Positions 50,949-59,702 of a stretch of 64,000 nt of DNA are shown here, one piece after another; position 1 is the first letter of the stretch; each line of letters begins with the position of its first letter. A program made the position numbers and the translations under genes. Origin of the DNA: Azoarcus sp. KH32C (GTDB taxonomy: Bacteria; Pseudomonadota; Gammaproteobacteria; Burkholderiales; Rhodocyclaceae); the NCBI RefSeq assembly GCF_000349945.1, contig NC_020516.1, positions 1,736,001 to 1,800,000 of the forward strand, written 5' to 3'. Below the pieces are notes generated by a model. The model had not been told where the DNA came from. It saw only the letters and a program-made list of their open reading frames with translations, and made no database searches.

Positions 50949-51419
50949 ATGGCTTATGGCATCCAAAACATCCTGATCGCGACGGATCTGGGACCGCACA
51001 GCGCGGACGTGCTGAAACACGCGGCGGGAATGGCTCAACGCCTCGGCGCGCAATTGCATCTCGTCACAGTGATGTATAGCAGCGCCCAAAACTCGATGGT
51101 GGCGCTCGACAGCTACCTGCCCGAGGAGGCAATCCCCCGACTGCGTGAAGACGCGGTCCGGCGCATCCGCGAGCGGATCGACGAGGAGATTGCCGATCTG
51201 GGCAAGGATGCTTCACTGGCGGGCGTGACCTCGGTCGGAATCCTGGAGGGCGCGCCCGCCGACATCGTGCTGGCCGAGGCGCAGCGCCTGGAGGCCGACC
51301 TGATCGTGCTCGGCTCGGCCGGGCATACTGCCCTGGGCGAAATCCTGATCGGTTCGGTCGCCCACCGCGTCACCGTCAAGTCGACGGTGCCGGTGCTGCT
51401 CGTACCGATCAATCATTGA
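50949..51419 (+). CDS. Universal stress protein UspA family
   Basis: 156-residue cytoplasmic protein with the ATP-binding Usp pattern: IQNILIATDLGPHSADVLKHA at the start and GSAGHTALGEILIGSVAHRVTVKSTVPVLLV at the end (G-x2-G-x9-G-S/T). AGGAGG lies 9 bases before the ATG. It is the first gene to the right of the shared malonate control region, between the two TGTATACA sites, so it may be co-regulated with malonate use. Confidence 0.9.
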   Translation: MAYGIQNILIATDLGPHSADVLKHAAGMAQRLGAQLHLVTVMYSSAQNSMVALDSYLPEEAIPRLREDAVRRIRERIDEEIADLGKDASLAGVTSVGILEGAPADIVLAEAQRLEADLIVLGSAGHTALGEILIGSVAHRVTVKSTVPVLLVPINH

Positions 51420-51435
51420 ACTGCAGGCTTGCAGC

Positions 51436-51461
51436 GGCGGGGGAACCCGGGTTCCCCCCGC
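51436..51461 (+). terminator. GC-rich hairpin after the UspA gene
   Basis: A long self-complementary stretch (GGGGGAACCC facing GGGTTCCCCC) with flanking CGGC/GC, 17 bases after the stop, followed by CTCTTG. It is likely a terminator that ends the UspA transcript before the GntR-type regulator gene. Confidence 0.5.
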
Positions 51462-51472
51462 TCTTGACATTA

Positions 51473-51480
51473 TGTATACA
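51473..51480. promoter_or_regulatory. TGTATACA operator upstream of the GntR-family regulator
   Basis: Second copy of the palindrome, just after a TTGACA (51464-51469) that could be a -35 element. Binding here would give autoregulation. Imperfect half-sites ATACA (51497) and TGTAT (51515) lie just downstream. Confidence 0.6.
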
Positions 51481-51575
51481 AAAAAGGCGCGTCAAAATAC
51501 ATGATGGAAGATTTCTGTATTAGAATGCGTACGTGATATGAAGTCCGGGCGCGGATGCGCCCCCAGAGGCTGACC

Positions 51576-52268
51576 ATGGACCATGAACAACCCTCCCTCC
51601 GGCGCTCGGAGGAACTCAGCGAAATGATCGAGGAGCAGATCGCGACCGGCATCCGGCAGCCGGGGTCGCGCCTCGATGAACAGGAACTCGCCGCGGAATT
51701 CGGGGTGTCCCGCACCCCGGTGCGTGAAGCGCTGATCCAGCTGGCCGCGGCCGGGCTCATCGAAATGCGTCCCCGGCGCGGAGCGACCGTTGCCGAGGTC
51801 GGCCCGGCGCGACTGTGCGAGATGTTCGAAGTGATGGCGGAACTCGAAGCGATGTGCGGCCGCCTGGCGGCTCGGCGAATCAGCGAGACCGAACAAAAGG
51901 CGCTGCAGGAGGCACATCGCGCCTGCGAATCCGCCCGCGATGCGCAGAACCCGGACGAATACTATCGGCTCAACGAAGTCTTCCATCGCGCGCTCTACGC
52001 CGCGAGCCACAACGAGTTCCTGGCAGAGCAGGCGATCGCGCTGCACCGCCGGCTGCGCCCCTATCGCCGGCTGCAGCTGCGCGTACGCAACCGCATGCAG
52101 ACTTCCTACTCCGAGCATCAGGCCATCGTCGACGCCATCCTCGCCGGCGATGGTGAACTCGCCGCCGAGCGTCTGCGTGGCCACGTCGCCGTGCAAGGCG
52201 AGCGCTTCGTTGACCTGGTCTCTTCCCTTGCCGTCCTGAAAACGGCCGCGCCGCAGGAGGCCGGATAG
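51576..52268 (+). CDS. mdcY: GntR/FCD-family regulator, MdcY-like (malonate operon)
   Basis: 230 residues: an N-terminal winged HTH (SEELSEMIEEQIATGIRQPGSRLDEQELAAEFGVSRTPVREALIQLAAAGLIEMRPRRGATV) and a C-terminal FCD domain with the metal/ligand pattern around EYYRLNEVFHRALYAASHN and YSEHQAIVDAILAGD. MdcY of Acinetobacter represses the mdc operon and binds a TGTATACA-type site; both sites here flank this locus, so the same role is likely. ATG 51576 has AGAGG upstream; ATG 51555 would add seven residues. Confidence 0.82.
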   Translation: MDHEQPSLRRSEELSEMIEEQIATGIRQPGSRLDEQELAAEFGVSRTPVREALIQLAAAGLIEMRPRRGATVAEVGPARLCEMFEVMAELEAMCGRLAARRISETEQKALQEAHRACESARDAQNPDEYYRLNEVFHRALYAASHNEFLAEQAIALHRRLRPYRRLQLRVRNRMQTSYSEHQAIVDAILAGDGELAAERLRGHVAVQGERFVDLVSSLAVLKTAAPQEAG

Positions 52269-52434
52269 GGCCGTTGTACGCCCGCCGCGAGGACCCTGCC
52301 TGCTTCCGTGCCCGCGCCTGCGCCGCTACAATGCGGCCTCCCCGCGGCACGAGAATTTCCGCACCGGAGACGATGTAGCCTACGGCCATGGCTTGTCGTC
52401 CTCGCGGTGCGGATGGTCCGATCTGGAGTTTGAA

Positions 52435-53151
52435 ATGCAAGGCAAGCCACACCGTTTTCCCCCCGTCGCATCCTTCGTCACCCTGTCGGCGGGCCTGCTG
52501 ATGGCATCGCTCGCCCACGCCGAGGCGCCGATGAACGTCGATGATGCCGGCACCCTCGACAAGGGCGGCATGAAGGTCGAAGGCATCTGGAGCAAGGACG
52601 ACCGCGCCCGCGGCGGCGAACTCGTTTTTGGCTTCAGCCCGATCGACGACGTCGAGCTCGAAGTCGGCGCCGGCCGCGTCCACGACGGTAGCGCCCGGCC
52701 CTCCACCCGCTTCGAAGGCTTCGGCTTCGGCGCGAAGTGGGTGCCCTACCAGAACGAAAAGGGCTGGTCGCTCGGCGCGCGCGTCGACTTTGGCGTGACG
52801 CGCATCAAGGACCGCGAGACGCCCGACCGCTTCAGCGAACGCAGCTACGCGCTGACCGGACTCGCGTCCTACCGCTTCGAGAACGAGCAGGTGCTGCACC
52901 TCAATCTCGGCACCGAGCGCATCCGCGCCAAGGGCGAGAGCGACACCTCCGGCACTTGGGGCATCGGCTACGAATTCCCGCTGATGGAAGACTTGCAGCT
53001 GACGGTGGAAACCTTCGGCGCCGAAGACTCGCGTCCGGATCGCGCGCTGGGCCTGCGCTACGAAATCCTGCCCGGACTCAAGATATCCGGCGCCCTCGGT
53101 CGCGGCAACGACCGCAATTTCGCCCAGGCCGGAATCGCCTGGGAGTTCTGA
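52435..53151 (+). CDS. Exported beta-rich protein of unknown function (possible outer membrane barrel)
   Basis: 238 residues with a signal peptide (cleaved near AHAEA). The mature part alternates hydrophobic and polar residues in strands with many Gly and aromatic residues (GGELVFGFSPIDDVELEVGAG, GWSLGARVDFGVTRI), and it ends AQAGIAWEF with a C-terminal Phe, as outer membrane barrels do. I know no family name. GGAG precedes the ATG. It is not obviously linked to its neighbours. Confidence 0.6.
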   Translation: MQGKPHRFPPVASFVTLSAGLLMASLAHAEAPMNVDDAGTLDKGGMKVEGIWSKDDRARGGELVFGFSPIDDVELEVGAGRVHDGSARPSTRFEGFGFGAKWVPYQNEKGWSLGARVDFGVTRIKDRETPDRFSERSYALTGLASYRFENEQVLHLNLGTERIRAKGESDTSGTWGIGYEFPLMEDLQLTVETFGAEDSRPDRALGLRYEILPGLKISGALGRGNDRNFAQAGIAWEF

Positions 53152-53178
53152 CTCCGCTGACTGCGCCGGCGCGACCGC

Positions 53179-53403
53179 TTAGCGTGGCGCCGCCGCCCCG
53201 TCATCGGCCGGCTTTTCTCCTTCCTCGCCCGTCTCGATCCCCCAGTCGCCATACGTGTACCAGTCCTCACCCAGCATTTCCGCCGGGTGCAAGGTACGAC
53301 CGGATCCGTTGCCGCAGGCGAGCGAGGTCGCCGGGCAATACTTGTCGCAGCCCCAGCAGATTCGCTCGGGATGCTTGGGGTGCAGGGGAAATTTCTTGGC
53401 CAT
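53179..53403 (-). CDS. DUF3079-type small Cys-rich protein
   Basis: 74 residues: MAKKFPLHPKHPERICWGCDKYCPATSLACGNG followed by an acidic tail. The four cysteines (CWGC, KYC, AC) suggest metal binding. This matches the DUF3079 family, whose function is not known. Convergent with the exported protein 27 bases away. Confidence 0.75.
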   Translation of the reverse strand: MAKKFPLHPKHPERICWGCDKYCPATSLACGNGSGRTLHPAEMLGEDWYTYGDWGIETGEEGEKPADDGAAAPR

Positions 53404-53538
53404 GGTCGGGGAGCTACACGTCGGTTGGGGTGCGCTGATCGGCGGCTTCACTCACATAGTTGAGCGTTCCGCTCGGGTTTATGGAATGCAGCTTACCCCG
53501 CTGTGTGCACATTGATTTGATCCAGGGCAAGAAATCGC

Positions 53539-54471
53539 TCAGGTAGTGTGCCGATGCATCCGCATCAGCGTGCTCTTGCCGAACAGACTTTCGACGAGAT
53601 CCACCGCAAGTTCCGCGGTCATGTTGCGATGATCGAGCGCCGGATTGAGCTCGACGATATCAAGCGACGCCAGTTGCTCGGTGTCGGCGATCATTTCCAT
53701 GCACAGTTCGGCTTCGCGGTAGGTCGGTCCGCCGCGCACCGTGGTGCCGACGCCGGGCGCGATGGTCGGGTCGAGGAAGTCGACGTCCAGGCTGACGTGC
53801 AGGTGCGTGTTCTCATCGACGCCCGCGAGGGCCTGTTCCATCACCGCCCGCATGCCGACTTCGTCGATGTAGCGCATGTCGAAGACTTCCACGCCCAGTT
53901 CGCGCAGGAAGGTCTTTTCCCCTTCGTCGACGCTGCGGATCCCGACCTGCCGGATGTCGCAGGGAAGCATCGCGGGGACATGGCCGCCGATCCGCGTGAG
54001 CGTCTCCGGGCCGTGGCCGCACAGGCACGCGACCGGCATGCCGTGGATGTTGCCGGACGGAGTCATCGTCGCGGTGTTCAGGTCGGCGTGGGCATCGAAC
54101 CACAGTATGCGCAGCTTCTTGCCGGTTTCCCGGCAATACCGAGCGACCGCGCTGATCGAGCCGATGGCGAGGCAGTGGTCCCCCCCCATCATGATGGGCA
54201 GGCGCCCGCCGTGGAGTTCTGCGTACACGGCCTCGTGCAAGATCGTGTTCCATGCCGCCACTTCCGCGAGATGACGGAAGCCGTTCACCGCCGGCAACTC
54301 GGGGTTGTTCGGGCCGCTCAGGTTGCCGCAATCGAGGACATCGACGCCGAAGGCGGCAATCGCCCGCCCGAGTCCGGCCACGCGCAGCGCCTCCGGCCCC
54401 ATGCTCGCGCCGCGCACGCCCGCGCCGACGTCGGTCGGAACTCCGATCAGACTGACATTCCGGTTGGTCAT
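53539..54471 (-). CDS. Arginase (ureohydrolase)
   Basis: Hydrolyses arginine to ornithine and urea with a dinuclear Mn2+ site. 310 residues. Metal ligands are in GGDHCLAIGS (His), WFDAHADLN (Asp, His, Asp) and SLDVDFLDP (Asp, Asp), all present. The N-terminus VSLIGVPTDVGAGVRGASMGPEALR is typical of arginase rather than agmatinase. TGAGG precedes ATG 54471. Immediately upstream is a 31-codon ORF with its own ribosome site. The gene belongs with the arginine uptake and succinyltransferase genes of this window in function, though it is 27 kb away. Confidence 0.9.
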   Translation of the reverse strand: MTNRNVSLIGVPTDVGAGVRGASMGPEALRVAGLGRAIAAFGVDVLDCGNLSGPNNPELPAVNGFRHLAEVAAWNTILHEAVYAELHGGRLPIMMGGDHCLAIGSISAVARYCRETGKKLRILWFDAHADLNTATMTPSGNIHGMPVACLCGHGPETLTRIGGHVPAMLPCDIRQVGIRSVDEGEKTFLRELGVEVFDMRYIDEVGMRAVMEQALAGVDENTHLHVSLDVDFLDPTIAPGVGTTVRGGPTYREAELCMEMIADTEQLASLDIVELNPALDHRNMTAELAVDLVESLFGKSTLMRMHRHTT

Positions 54472-54475
54472 GTCC

Positions 54476-54571
54476 TCAGACTCCCACTGGATTCGGTTCG
54501 GGGACTGCCGCCCACGCACGTGTCCGGTTGATGTAATCAAGTTTACTTCTGGCGATCTCGTTGTGGCGCAT
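54476..54571 (-). CDS. Candidate 31-residue upstream ORF / leader peptide of arginase
   Basis: ATG 54571 is preceded by AAGGACA about nine bases upstream, and the stop lies just four bases before the arginase ATG, so translation could couple to arginase. The peptide has four arginines among 31 residues (positions 2, 8, 16, 18), not clustered as in a classic attenuator. No known protein resemblance. It could be a leader, an independent small protein, or a chance ORF. Confidence 0.35.
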   Translation of the reverse strand: MRHNEIARSKLDYINRTRAWAAVPEPNPVGV

Positions 54572-54845
54572 GGGCTTGTCCTTTGTTACAGCGATGTGGG
54601 GGCGAATCTTGAACGACAGCAGTGTCAAGCAGAATAGCCAAACATGCAGCGATAGAGTCAGATAAATATCAAAACGGCAGAGTTGGCTGCCATTGTGTTC
54701 AAGGCGCACTCTTCCCCGCGACGGATTCCATTAAGATCGCCGCATCTGCCGGCCGGAATCTTCCGGAATCCGGCGAATTTCACTGAAGGAATCCAATGAC
54801 CGGTTCGATCTGCGGGCGTCCGTGCCCGTTCCGCGGCGGTGTCCG
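54572..54845. other. Intergenic region between arginase leader and EamA gene
   Basis: About 274 bases, relatively AT-rich near 54640-54690 (AGATAAATATCAAAACGGC), so probably the divergent promoters. No confident -35/-10 pair, operator or RNA motif was found. Confidence 0.35.
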
Positions 54846-55748
54846 ATGAGGCGTGCGCAGGCCAACGCGCTGCTGCTCGTAGCGGCATTGATCTGGGGGA
54901 CTGCATTCGTCGCCCAACAGGCGGGAATGCGCGACGTCGGTCCGTTTACGTTTACAGGCGTTCGCTTCCTTTTCGGCGTTGTGATCGTGGCGCCGCTCGC
55001 CTGGTGGGAGCTTCGGCGACTCGCGCGCAGTGGTGTGCGCCTCGATGCGCGCGACTTGATCGGCGGTTGCCTGCTGGGCGCGGTCTTGTTCCTGGGCGCG
55101 GCCTTCCAGCAGATCGGCGTGGGCGGAACCACCGTCAGCAATGCCGGCTTCCTGACCGTGCTCTACGTGCCGATCGTGCCGGTCGCGAGTGCGCTGCTGC
55201 TGCGCGAACGGCTGCACTGGTCGGTCTGGCCGGCAAGCTTCGGCTGTCTGGCGGGCACGTGGATGCTCGGTGGTGGAGCACTGTCTGCATTGTCGGTCGG
55301 CGACCTGTGGGTGATCGCGAGCGCGGTGTTCTGGGCGGCGCATGTGCTGCTGGTTGGTCGTTTGGCAACTCGCAAGGGCGCGCCGATCGCGGTCGCGATG
55401 CTGCAGTTTCTCGTGTGCGGTCTTCTGGGACTTGCCGTCGGCGCTGCCGGCGAGGTGGTGAGCACCGACGCCCTTGTGCGCGCGCTGCCGTCGATCACCT
55501 ACGCCGGCGTGCTGTCGGTGGGGCTCGGCTTCACACTGCAGGTCGTCGCACAGCGTCACACGCAGGCCGCCGACGCTGCGATCCTGCTCAGTTGCGAAAC
55601 GCTCTTCGCGGCGCTGGCCGGCCGAGTCGTCCTCGGCGAATCGATGTCGGTGGAGCAGATGGCAGGCGGCGCGCTGATCTTCGCGTGCGTGATGGCGGTG
55701 CAACTGCTCCCGCTGCTGCGGGTCCGGGTCGAGGTGCCGGCCTGCTGA
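54846..55748 (+). CDS. EamA/DMT-family transporter
   Basis: 300-residue inner membrane protein of ten hydrophobic helices in two EamA repeats, starting LLLVAALIWGTAFVAQQAGM and again at DLWVIASAVFWAAHVLLVGRLATRKG. The DMT-type signature FTGVRFLFGVVIVAPL is present. Such proteins export metabolites such as amino acids; the substrate is unknown. ATG 54846 is chosen; a GTG at 54822 would add eight residues. Neither has a good ribosome site. Confidence 0.88.
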   Translation: MRRAQANALLLVAALIWGTAFVAQQAGMRDVGPFTFTGVRFLFGVVIVAPLAWWELRRLARSGVRLDARDLIGGCLLGAVLFLGAAFQQIGVGGTTVSNAGFLTVLYVPIVPVASALLLRERLHWSVWPASFGCLAGTWMLGGGALSALSVGDLWVIASAVFWAAHVLLVGRLATRKGAPIAVAMLQFLVCGLLGLAVGAAGEVVSTDALVRALPSITYAGVLSVGLGFTLQVVAQRHTQAADAAILLSCETLFAALAGRVVLGESMSVEQMAGGALIFACVMAVQLLPLLRVRVEVPAC

Positions 55749-55924
55749 CTTCGCCCGGTTGCGCCGGATTTCCATTTGTCATCGATCGGATTCATGCCAT
55801 TTACGGATCCTCGCGCATCTCGCAAATTGACAATATGGAGGTCGGCAGTAATCTAGTGACACTTTGCACAAGCGCTGCGCCTGCCTTTGGCTCAAACAGG
55901 GCTTGATATTGTCATGAGATTACA

Positions 55925-57790
55925 ATGTCTCCTCCCGGCGTATCGGTTTCAGATATCGAAGTGGAAGCTCAGCGGCAAAAAACGGCGCTGTTGTTTCGCA
56001 ATGCGGGCATCGCTCAAGCCGTCAACGTCGTCAACGGATCCTTGCTGGCGTTTGTAAATACGACGCTTCATACCGATCCCTGGCTGGCCTTTTCATGGTG
56101 GGCGCTTATGGTCGCTGTCGCCGCGTGGCGTTATGGGATCGCGCGACGGTTTGCGACCGCGGTCCCGAATGCGGTCGACGCGGTCGCGTGGCGCCATCGT
56201 TACATTGCTGCCACCGCGATGACGGCCGCCCTTTGGGGCGCAGGCGCCGTGCTCTTCAGTTGGCATGCCCCAGATGGCGTGCGCCTGTTCACGGGCCTGG
56301 TATTGGCCGGAATGGTGGCCGGTGCCGTGCCCGTCCTGGCGCCGGTCCCCGCCGCCTTCCGGATCTTCGCCTTGCTGGTCGTCCTGCCGCTGGCTGCCGT
56401 CCTGTCGTTGCAGGCCGACTCGGTGCTGCACTGGGCGTTCGCGGCCATGGTCGTCATCTTTCTGGCTGCCGTGTTGGCGAGTGCCACCTACTTGCACGAG
56501 TCGCTCGATTCCGCGATACGTCTGGGACTAGAAAGAGGTCGCATGGTCGACACGCTCGAGCATGCACGTGCCGTCGCCGAAGCGGCCCTTGCCGAACAGA
56601 AGGGAGCGGAAAGGGCGCTGCTGGCCAATGAAGAGCGGTCGCGGCAGCAACTGGAAAAACTGGTGATGCAACGGACGGCCGAACTTGCGACCGCAAAGGT
56701 CGAAGCCGAGCGTGCCAACAACGCCAAGACGCGATTTTTGGCGGCCGTCAGCCACGACCTTCGACAGCCGCTCTCTGCGCTCTCGCTATACGTGGGGGCA
56801 CTCGGAAGCAAGCCCTCGGCGGTTGATGGCCTAGTGGTGGCGAACATGCAGAACTGTGTTACCAGCCTGAGTGGAATGTTGAGCAACCTGCTGGACCTGT
56901 CCAAGCTGGAGGCGGGTATCGTCACGGCCGACCCCGGCGATTTCATGCTCGATGCACTCATCGCGAACGTCGTGTCGTCGCAGGAGCCGGAGGCGAATGC
57001 AAGAGGATTGCAGCTGCGCTGTACCGTGTCTCACCTGATCGCCCGCACCGATGCAATCCTCTTCCGGCGCATCATCGAAAACTTCGTGTCCAACTCGATC
57101 CGCTACACCGAGAAAGGCGGGGTCCTGATCGGCTGTCGGCGACGCGAAGGAAAGATGTGGGTGGAGGTCTGGGATACCGGCCTCGGCATTCCAGAGGACA
57201 AGACGTCCGAGATTTTTGAGGAATTCCGGCAACTCGGCAATTACGAGAGAAATCGGGCGAAGGGGTCCGGGCTCGGGCTCGCCATCGTCGCCAAGACTGC
57301 CGAATTGTTGGGTTTACAGATCCGGGTTCGCTCCAGACCGGGCAAAGGGTCGATGTTTGCCGTGGAAGTTCCGCTCGGTGAAGCGGTCAAACCCGCATTT
57401 CGCCACGCATATTCGCATCGGCCGCTAAGAATCGCAGTGGTGGAAGACAACGCCGAGGTCGCCTTGGCGCTCACCCACGCGCTGACCAGTGCCGGTCATG
57501 AGGTGATCGCCGCCGCTTCGCGGAAGGAACTCTGGCCGCGCCTCGACGGCAGGGCGCCCGACGTCGTGATCTCCGACTACCGGCTTGCCGGAAGCGAAAC
57601 GGGTTTCGATGTCATTACCTCGCTCCGGACGGCCTTCGGCAACGATCTGCCTGCGCTGCTCATCACTGGCGATACCGATCCGTCCGTGATCGGTCGGATG
57701 GCTGCCGAGCGGATTCGCGTGCAGCACAAGCCGCTGGATTTCGAGGCGCTGCTGTCGCGGATCGCGGACCTCGTCGACAAGAATCGCTGA
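55925..57790 (+). CDS. Hybrid sensor histidine kinase/response regulator
   Basis: 621 residues. The N-terminal half has about six membrane segments (30-195). A coiled coil follows (about 205-270), then a HisKA domain with His277 in AAVSHDLRQPLSAL, a HATPase domain (FVSNSIRYTEKGGVLIG, WDTGLGIPEDK, GSGLGLAIV) and a C-terminal receiver with Asp551 in VVISDYRLAG and Lys in VQHKPLD. The signal is unknown and the phosphorelay target is not in the window. It converges with the AcoR-like gene 25 bases away. Confidence 0.9.
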   Translation: MSPPGVSVSDIEVEAQRQKTALLFRNAGIAQAVNVVNGSLLAFVNTTLHTDPWLAFSWWALMVAVAAWRYGIARRFATAVPNAVDAVAWRHRYIAATAMTAALWGAGAVLFSWHAPDGVRLFTGLVLAGMVAGAVPVLAPVPAAFRIFALLVVLPLAAVLSLQADSVLHWAFAAMVVIFLAAVLASATYLHESLDSAIRLGLERGRMVDTLEHARAVAEAALAEQKGAERALLANEERSRQQLEKLVMQRTAELATAKVEAERANNAKTRFLAAVSHDLRQPLSALSLYVGALGSKPSAVDGLVVANMQNCVTSLSGMLSNLLDLSKLEAGIVTADPGDFMLDALIANVVSSQEPEANARGLQLRCTVSHLIARTDAILFRRIIENFVSNSIRYTEKGGVLIGCRRREGKMWVEVWDTGLGIPEDKTSEIFEEFRQLGNYERNRAKGSGLGLAIVAKTAELLGLQIRVRSRPGKGSMFAVEVPLGEAVKPAFRHAYSHRPLRIAVVEDNAEVALALTHALTSAGHEVIAAASRKELWPRLDGRAPDVVISDYRLAGSETGFDVITSLRTAFGNDLPALLITGDTDPSVIGRMAAERIRVQHKPLDFEALLSRIADLVDKNR

Positions 57791-57815
57791 CGGGCTTTTC
57801 CGGCGGCTCGGTGCC

Positions 57816-59546
57816 TTACGCACCGATGAGGTGGTCTTCTTCGAAAAGCTCCGGCGGAATGTCTTCCGGACACAGTTGTTCGGCTTCGTCGCCCATCAGC
57901 GCGAGGATCAGGGCGATCTGGTTGCGCAACTCGCGCAGGTTGCCCGGCCAGGCGTGGCGATGGAGCAGGGCGAGCGCCTCGGGGCGGATGTAGATCTGCC
58001 GGCCCGGTGCGGCCTGGCTGACGAAGCGCCGCACGAGCGTTTCGAAATCGCTGCGTTCGCGCAGTGGCGGCATCGACAGGATGTGCCCGCCGTTGGCGTG
58101 GAAGTTCCGTAGGTCCAGGTGACCAGCCCCTTCGAGCTCGGCTATCGGGCGCCGCGTCGCGCCGACGATACGTGCGCGCGATCCGTCGTTGGCGTCGAAG
58201 AGCCGCGCCTGCAGCGGCACCGGCAGGAGGTCGAATTCGTCGAGGAACAGGATGCCGTTCGCGGCCTGCGTCCAGGCGATGTCCACTTGTTCCTCCCCTT
58301 TGGCGCCCGGCGCGAGCCCCCGGCAATCGATCCCGACGATCGGAGCATCGGGCGAGGCGCAGTGATCCGCGTGGAAGGCGCGGATCACGTAAGCCTTGCC
58401 GGTTCCCATCTCGCCTTCGACGAGGAGCGGTGTCGGTGCGATGGCGCATTCGTGGAGGACGTCGATGATCTCCGCGATACGCGCGTCCCCGAGTGCCATT
58501 TCGCCCAACCGTGAATTGCCGGCAGCAGGCGAGGAGCGTGCGGATGAGGTCGGCGGCGGCGACGGACGGGCCGGGCTTTCGGCTTGCGATGCATGCGGCG
58601 GTGCGGTGTTGCGCGGTCTTCGTCGCCGCAGACTGGCGCGCGCGACGAAGGTCCGGCCGTCGAATGCGCGCAGCGGGAACAGGGCTTCGTCGGCGCGCGC
58701 GGCGTGCGTCACGATGTCGCCCCAGCGCGTCAGGAAGCAGCTGTCGAAGGTCCCCGCTACCCCGCCTTCGGGCAGATTGAGCAGCGCACGCGCGAGTCGG
58801 CTCGTCGCGAGCATGGCGCCGGTCTCGTCGAACACCGCCAGCGCATGCAGCGGCGTCGAAAGACTGTTGACGCCGGCTTGGAAGCGCAGCGTCAGGAAGC
58901 CGTCGTCAGCCGTTTCGATCAGGCGTTGCTCGATGAGCTCTGCCGTCGTGCGCAGCAGCGCACGCGCGTGCGTCACGTTAGCGCGCGCGTCGGATGAGAT
59001 ATCCAGGATGCCGAGCATGCCGCCCGTCGGCGCGAGGATCGGCGTTGCGACGCAGGCGAGGATGCGATTGCGTTCGAGATAGTGTTCGCTGCCGAGCACC
59101 GACACGGTGTCTGCCGTCTGCAGCGCAGTGCCGATCGCGTTCGTGCCCATGCTGCCTTCGCTCCAGTCGACGCCGGGGCGAAGTGCCACGAGGCTCGCGC
59201 GGTCGAGGAAGTCGGTATGCCCGACTGCGCTGAGAATCATGCCGCCGCGGTCCGCGAGCAGCACGGTCGAATGGGGGCTCGCGATCTGCGAATACAGGCC
59301 CTCGATCATCGGCCGTGAAAAGGTCAGCAGTCGGTTGTTCGCCTCCAGCCGCTCCGTCAGTTCCGCATGCGCGACCGCCGTCCCGTCGACCGGTTCGTCG
59401 GGACGCAAGCCGTGATCCTGGCTGCGCGCCCATGACGCGACCAGGGTTTCCGGAAGAAGAGGAGCCTTTGGAACAGGGGTCATGCGGACATGCAAAGCAC
59501 AAATCATTCCGTGCGCTGGGCAGGTCCTTTCAAATGTTCTAGCCAT
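57816..59546 (-). CDS. AcoR-like GAF-AAA+ protein lacking the GAFTGA loop and Fis HTH
   Basis: 576 residues resembling AcoR-type sigma-54 activators. The N-terminal GAF-like sensor region is intact (SWARSQDHGLRP, RPGVDWSEGSMGTNAIGTAL, HYLERNRILACVATPI). An Arg/Pro/Ser-rich linker (305-345) precedes an AAA+ domain: Walker A GEMGTGKA (378-385), Walker B ILFLDEFDLLP (432-442), LRERSD arginine finger and WPGNLREL. Where normal activators have the sigma-54-contacting GAFTGA loop, only a short segment (GLAPGAKGEEQVDIAW) remains, and the protein ends after DIPPELFEEDHLIGA with no Fis-type helix-turn-helix. It probably cannot activate sigma-54 promoters as usual. Start 59546 or 59483. Confidence 0.85.
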   Translation of the reverse strand: MARTFERTCPAHGMICALHVRMTPVPKAPLLPETLVASWARSQDHGLRPDEPVDGTAVAHAELTERLEANNRLLTFSRPMIEGLYSQIASPHSTVLLADRGGMILSAVGHTDFLDRASLVALRPGVDWSEGSMGTNAIGTALQTADTVSVLGSEHYLERNRILACVATPILAPTGGMLGILDISSDARANVTHARALLRTTAELIEQRLIETADDGFLTLRFQAGVNSLSTPLHALAVFDETGAMLATSRLARALLNLPEGGVAGTFDSCFLTRWGDIVTHAARADEALFPLRAFDGRTFVARASLRRRRPRNTAPPHASQAESPARPSPPPTSSARSSPAAGNSRLGEMALGDARIAEIIDVLHECAIAPTPLLVEGEMGTGKAYVIRAFHADHCASPDAPIVGIDCRGLAPGAKGEEQVDIAWTQAANGILFLDEFDLLPVPLQARLFDANDGSRARIVGATRRPIAELEGAGHLDLRNFHANGGHILSMPPLRERSDFETLVRRFVSQAAPGRQIYIRPEALALLHRHAWPGNLRELRNQIALILALMGDEAEQLCPEDIPPELFEEDHLIGA

Positions 59547-59554
59547 GCAGCGAT

Positions 59555-59597
59555 GTTGCGAATTGGAGCAACTGTGCCCTTGTTGAGCAGCGCAACA
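59555..59597. promoter_or_regulatory. Candidate enhancer-binding dyads upstream of aldehyde dehydrogenase
   Basis: GTTGC (59555-59559) with GCAAC (59568-59572) and TGTTG (59581-59585) with CAACA (59593-59597) form two adjacent dyads, 106-148 bases upstream of the -24 box. They resemble the GTTG...CAAC dyad at the alcohol dehydrogenase promoter. Confidence 0.5.
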
Positions 59598-59702
59598 TGC
59601 AAGCCGATTGACATCTTGAATTAATGCATATGGCCTGATTAATGATTCATATGACTGTATTTAAATGAAAAATTGAATGGCGTTGAGGTTGGCAAACCAA
59701 GC

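Noticed and set aside
57791..57815. Possibility that a frameshift hides the missing Fis HTH of the AcoR-like protein
   Set aside because: Only 25 bases separate its stop from the convergent kinase gene, and the sequence beyond encodes the kinase receiver on the other strand.
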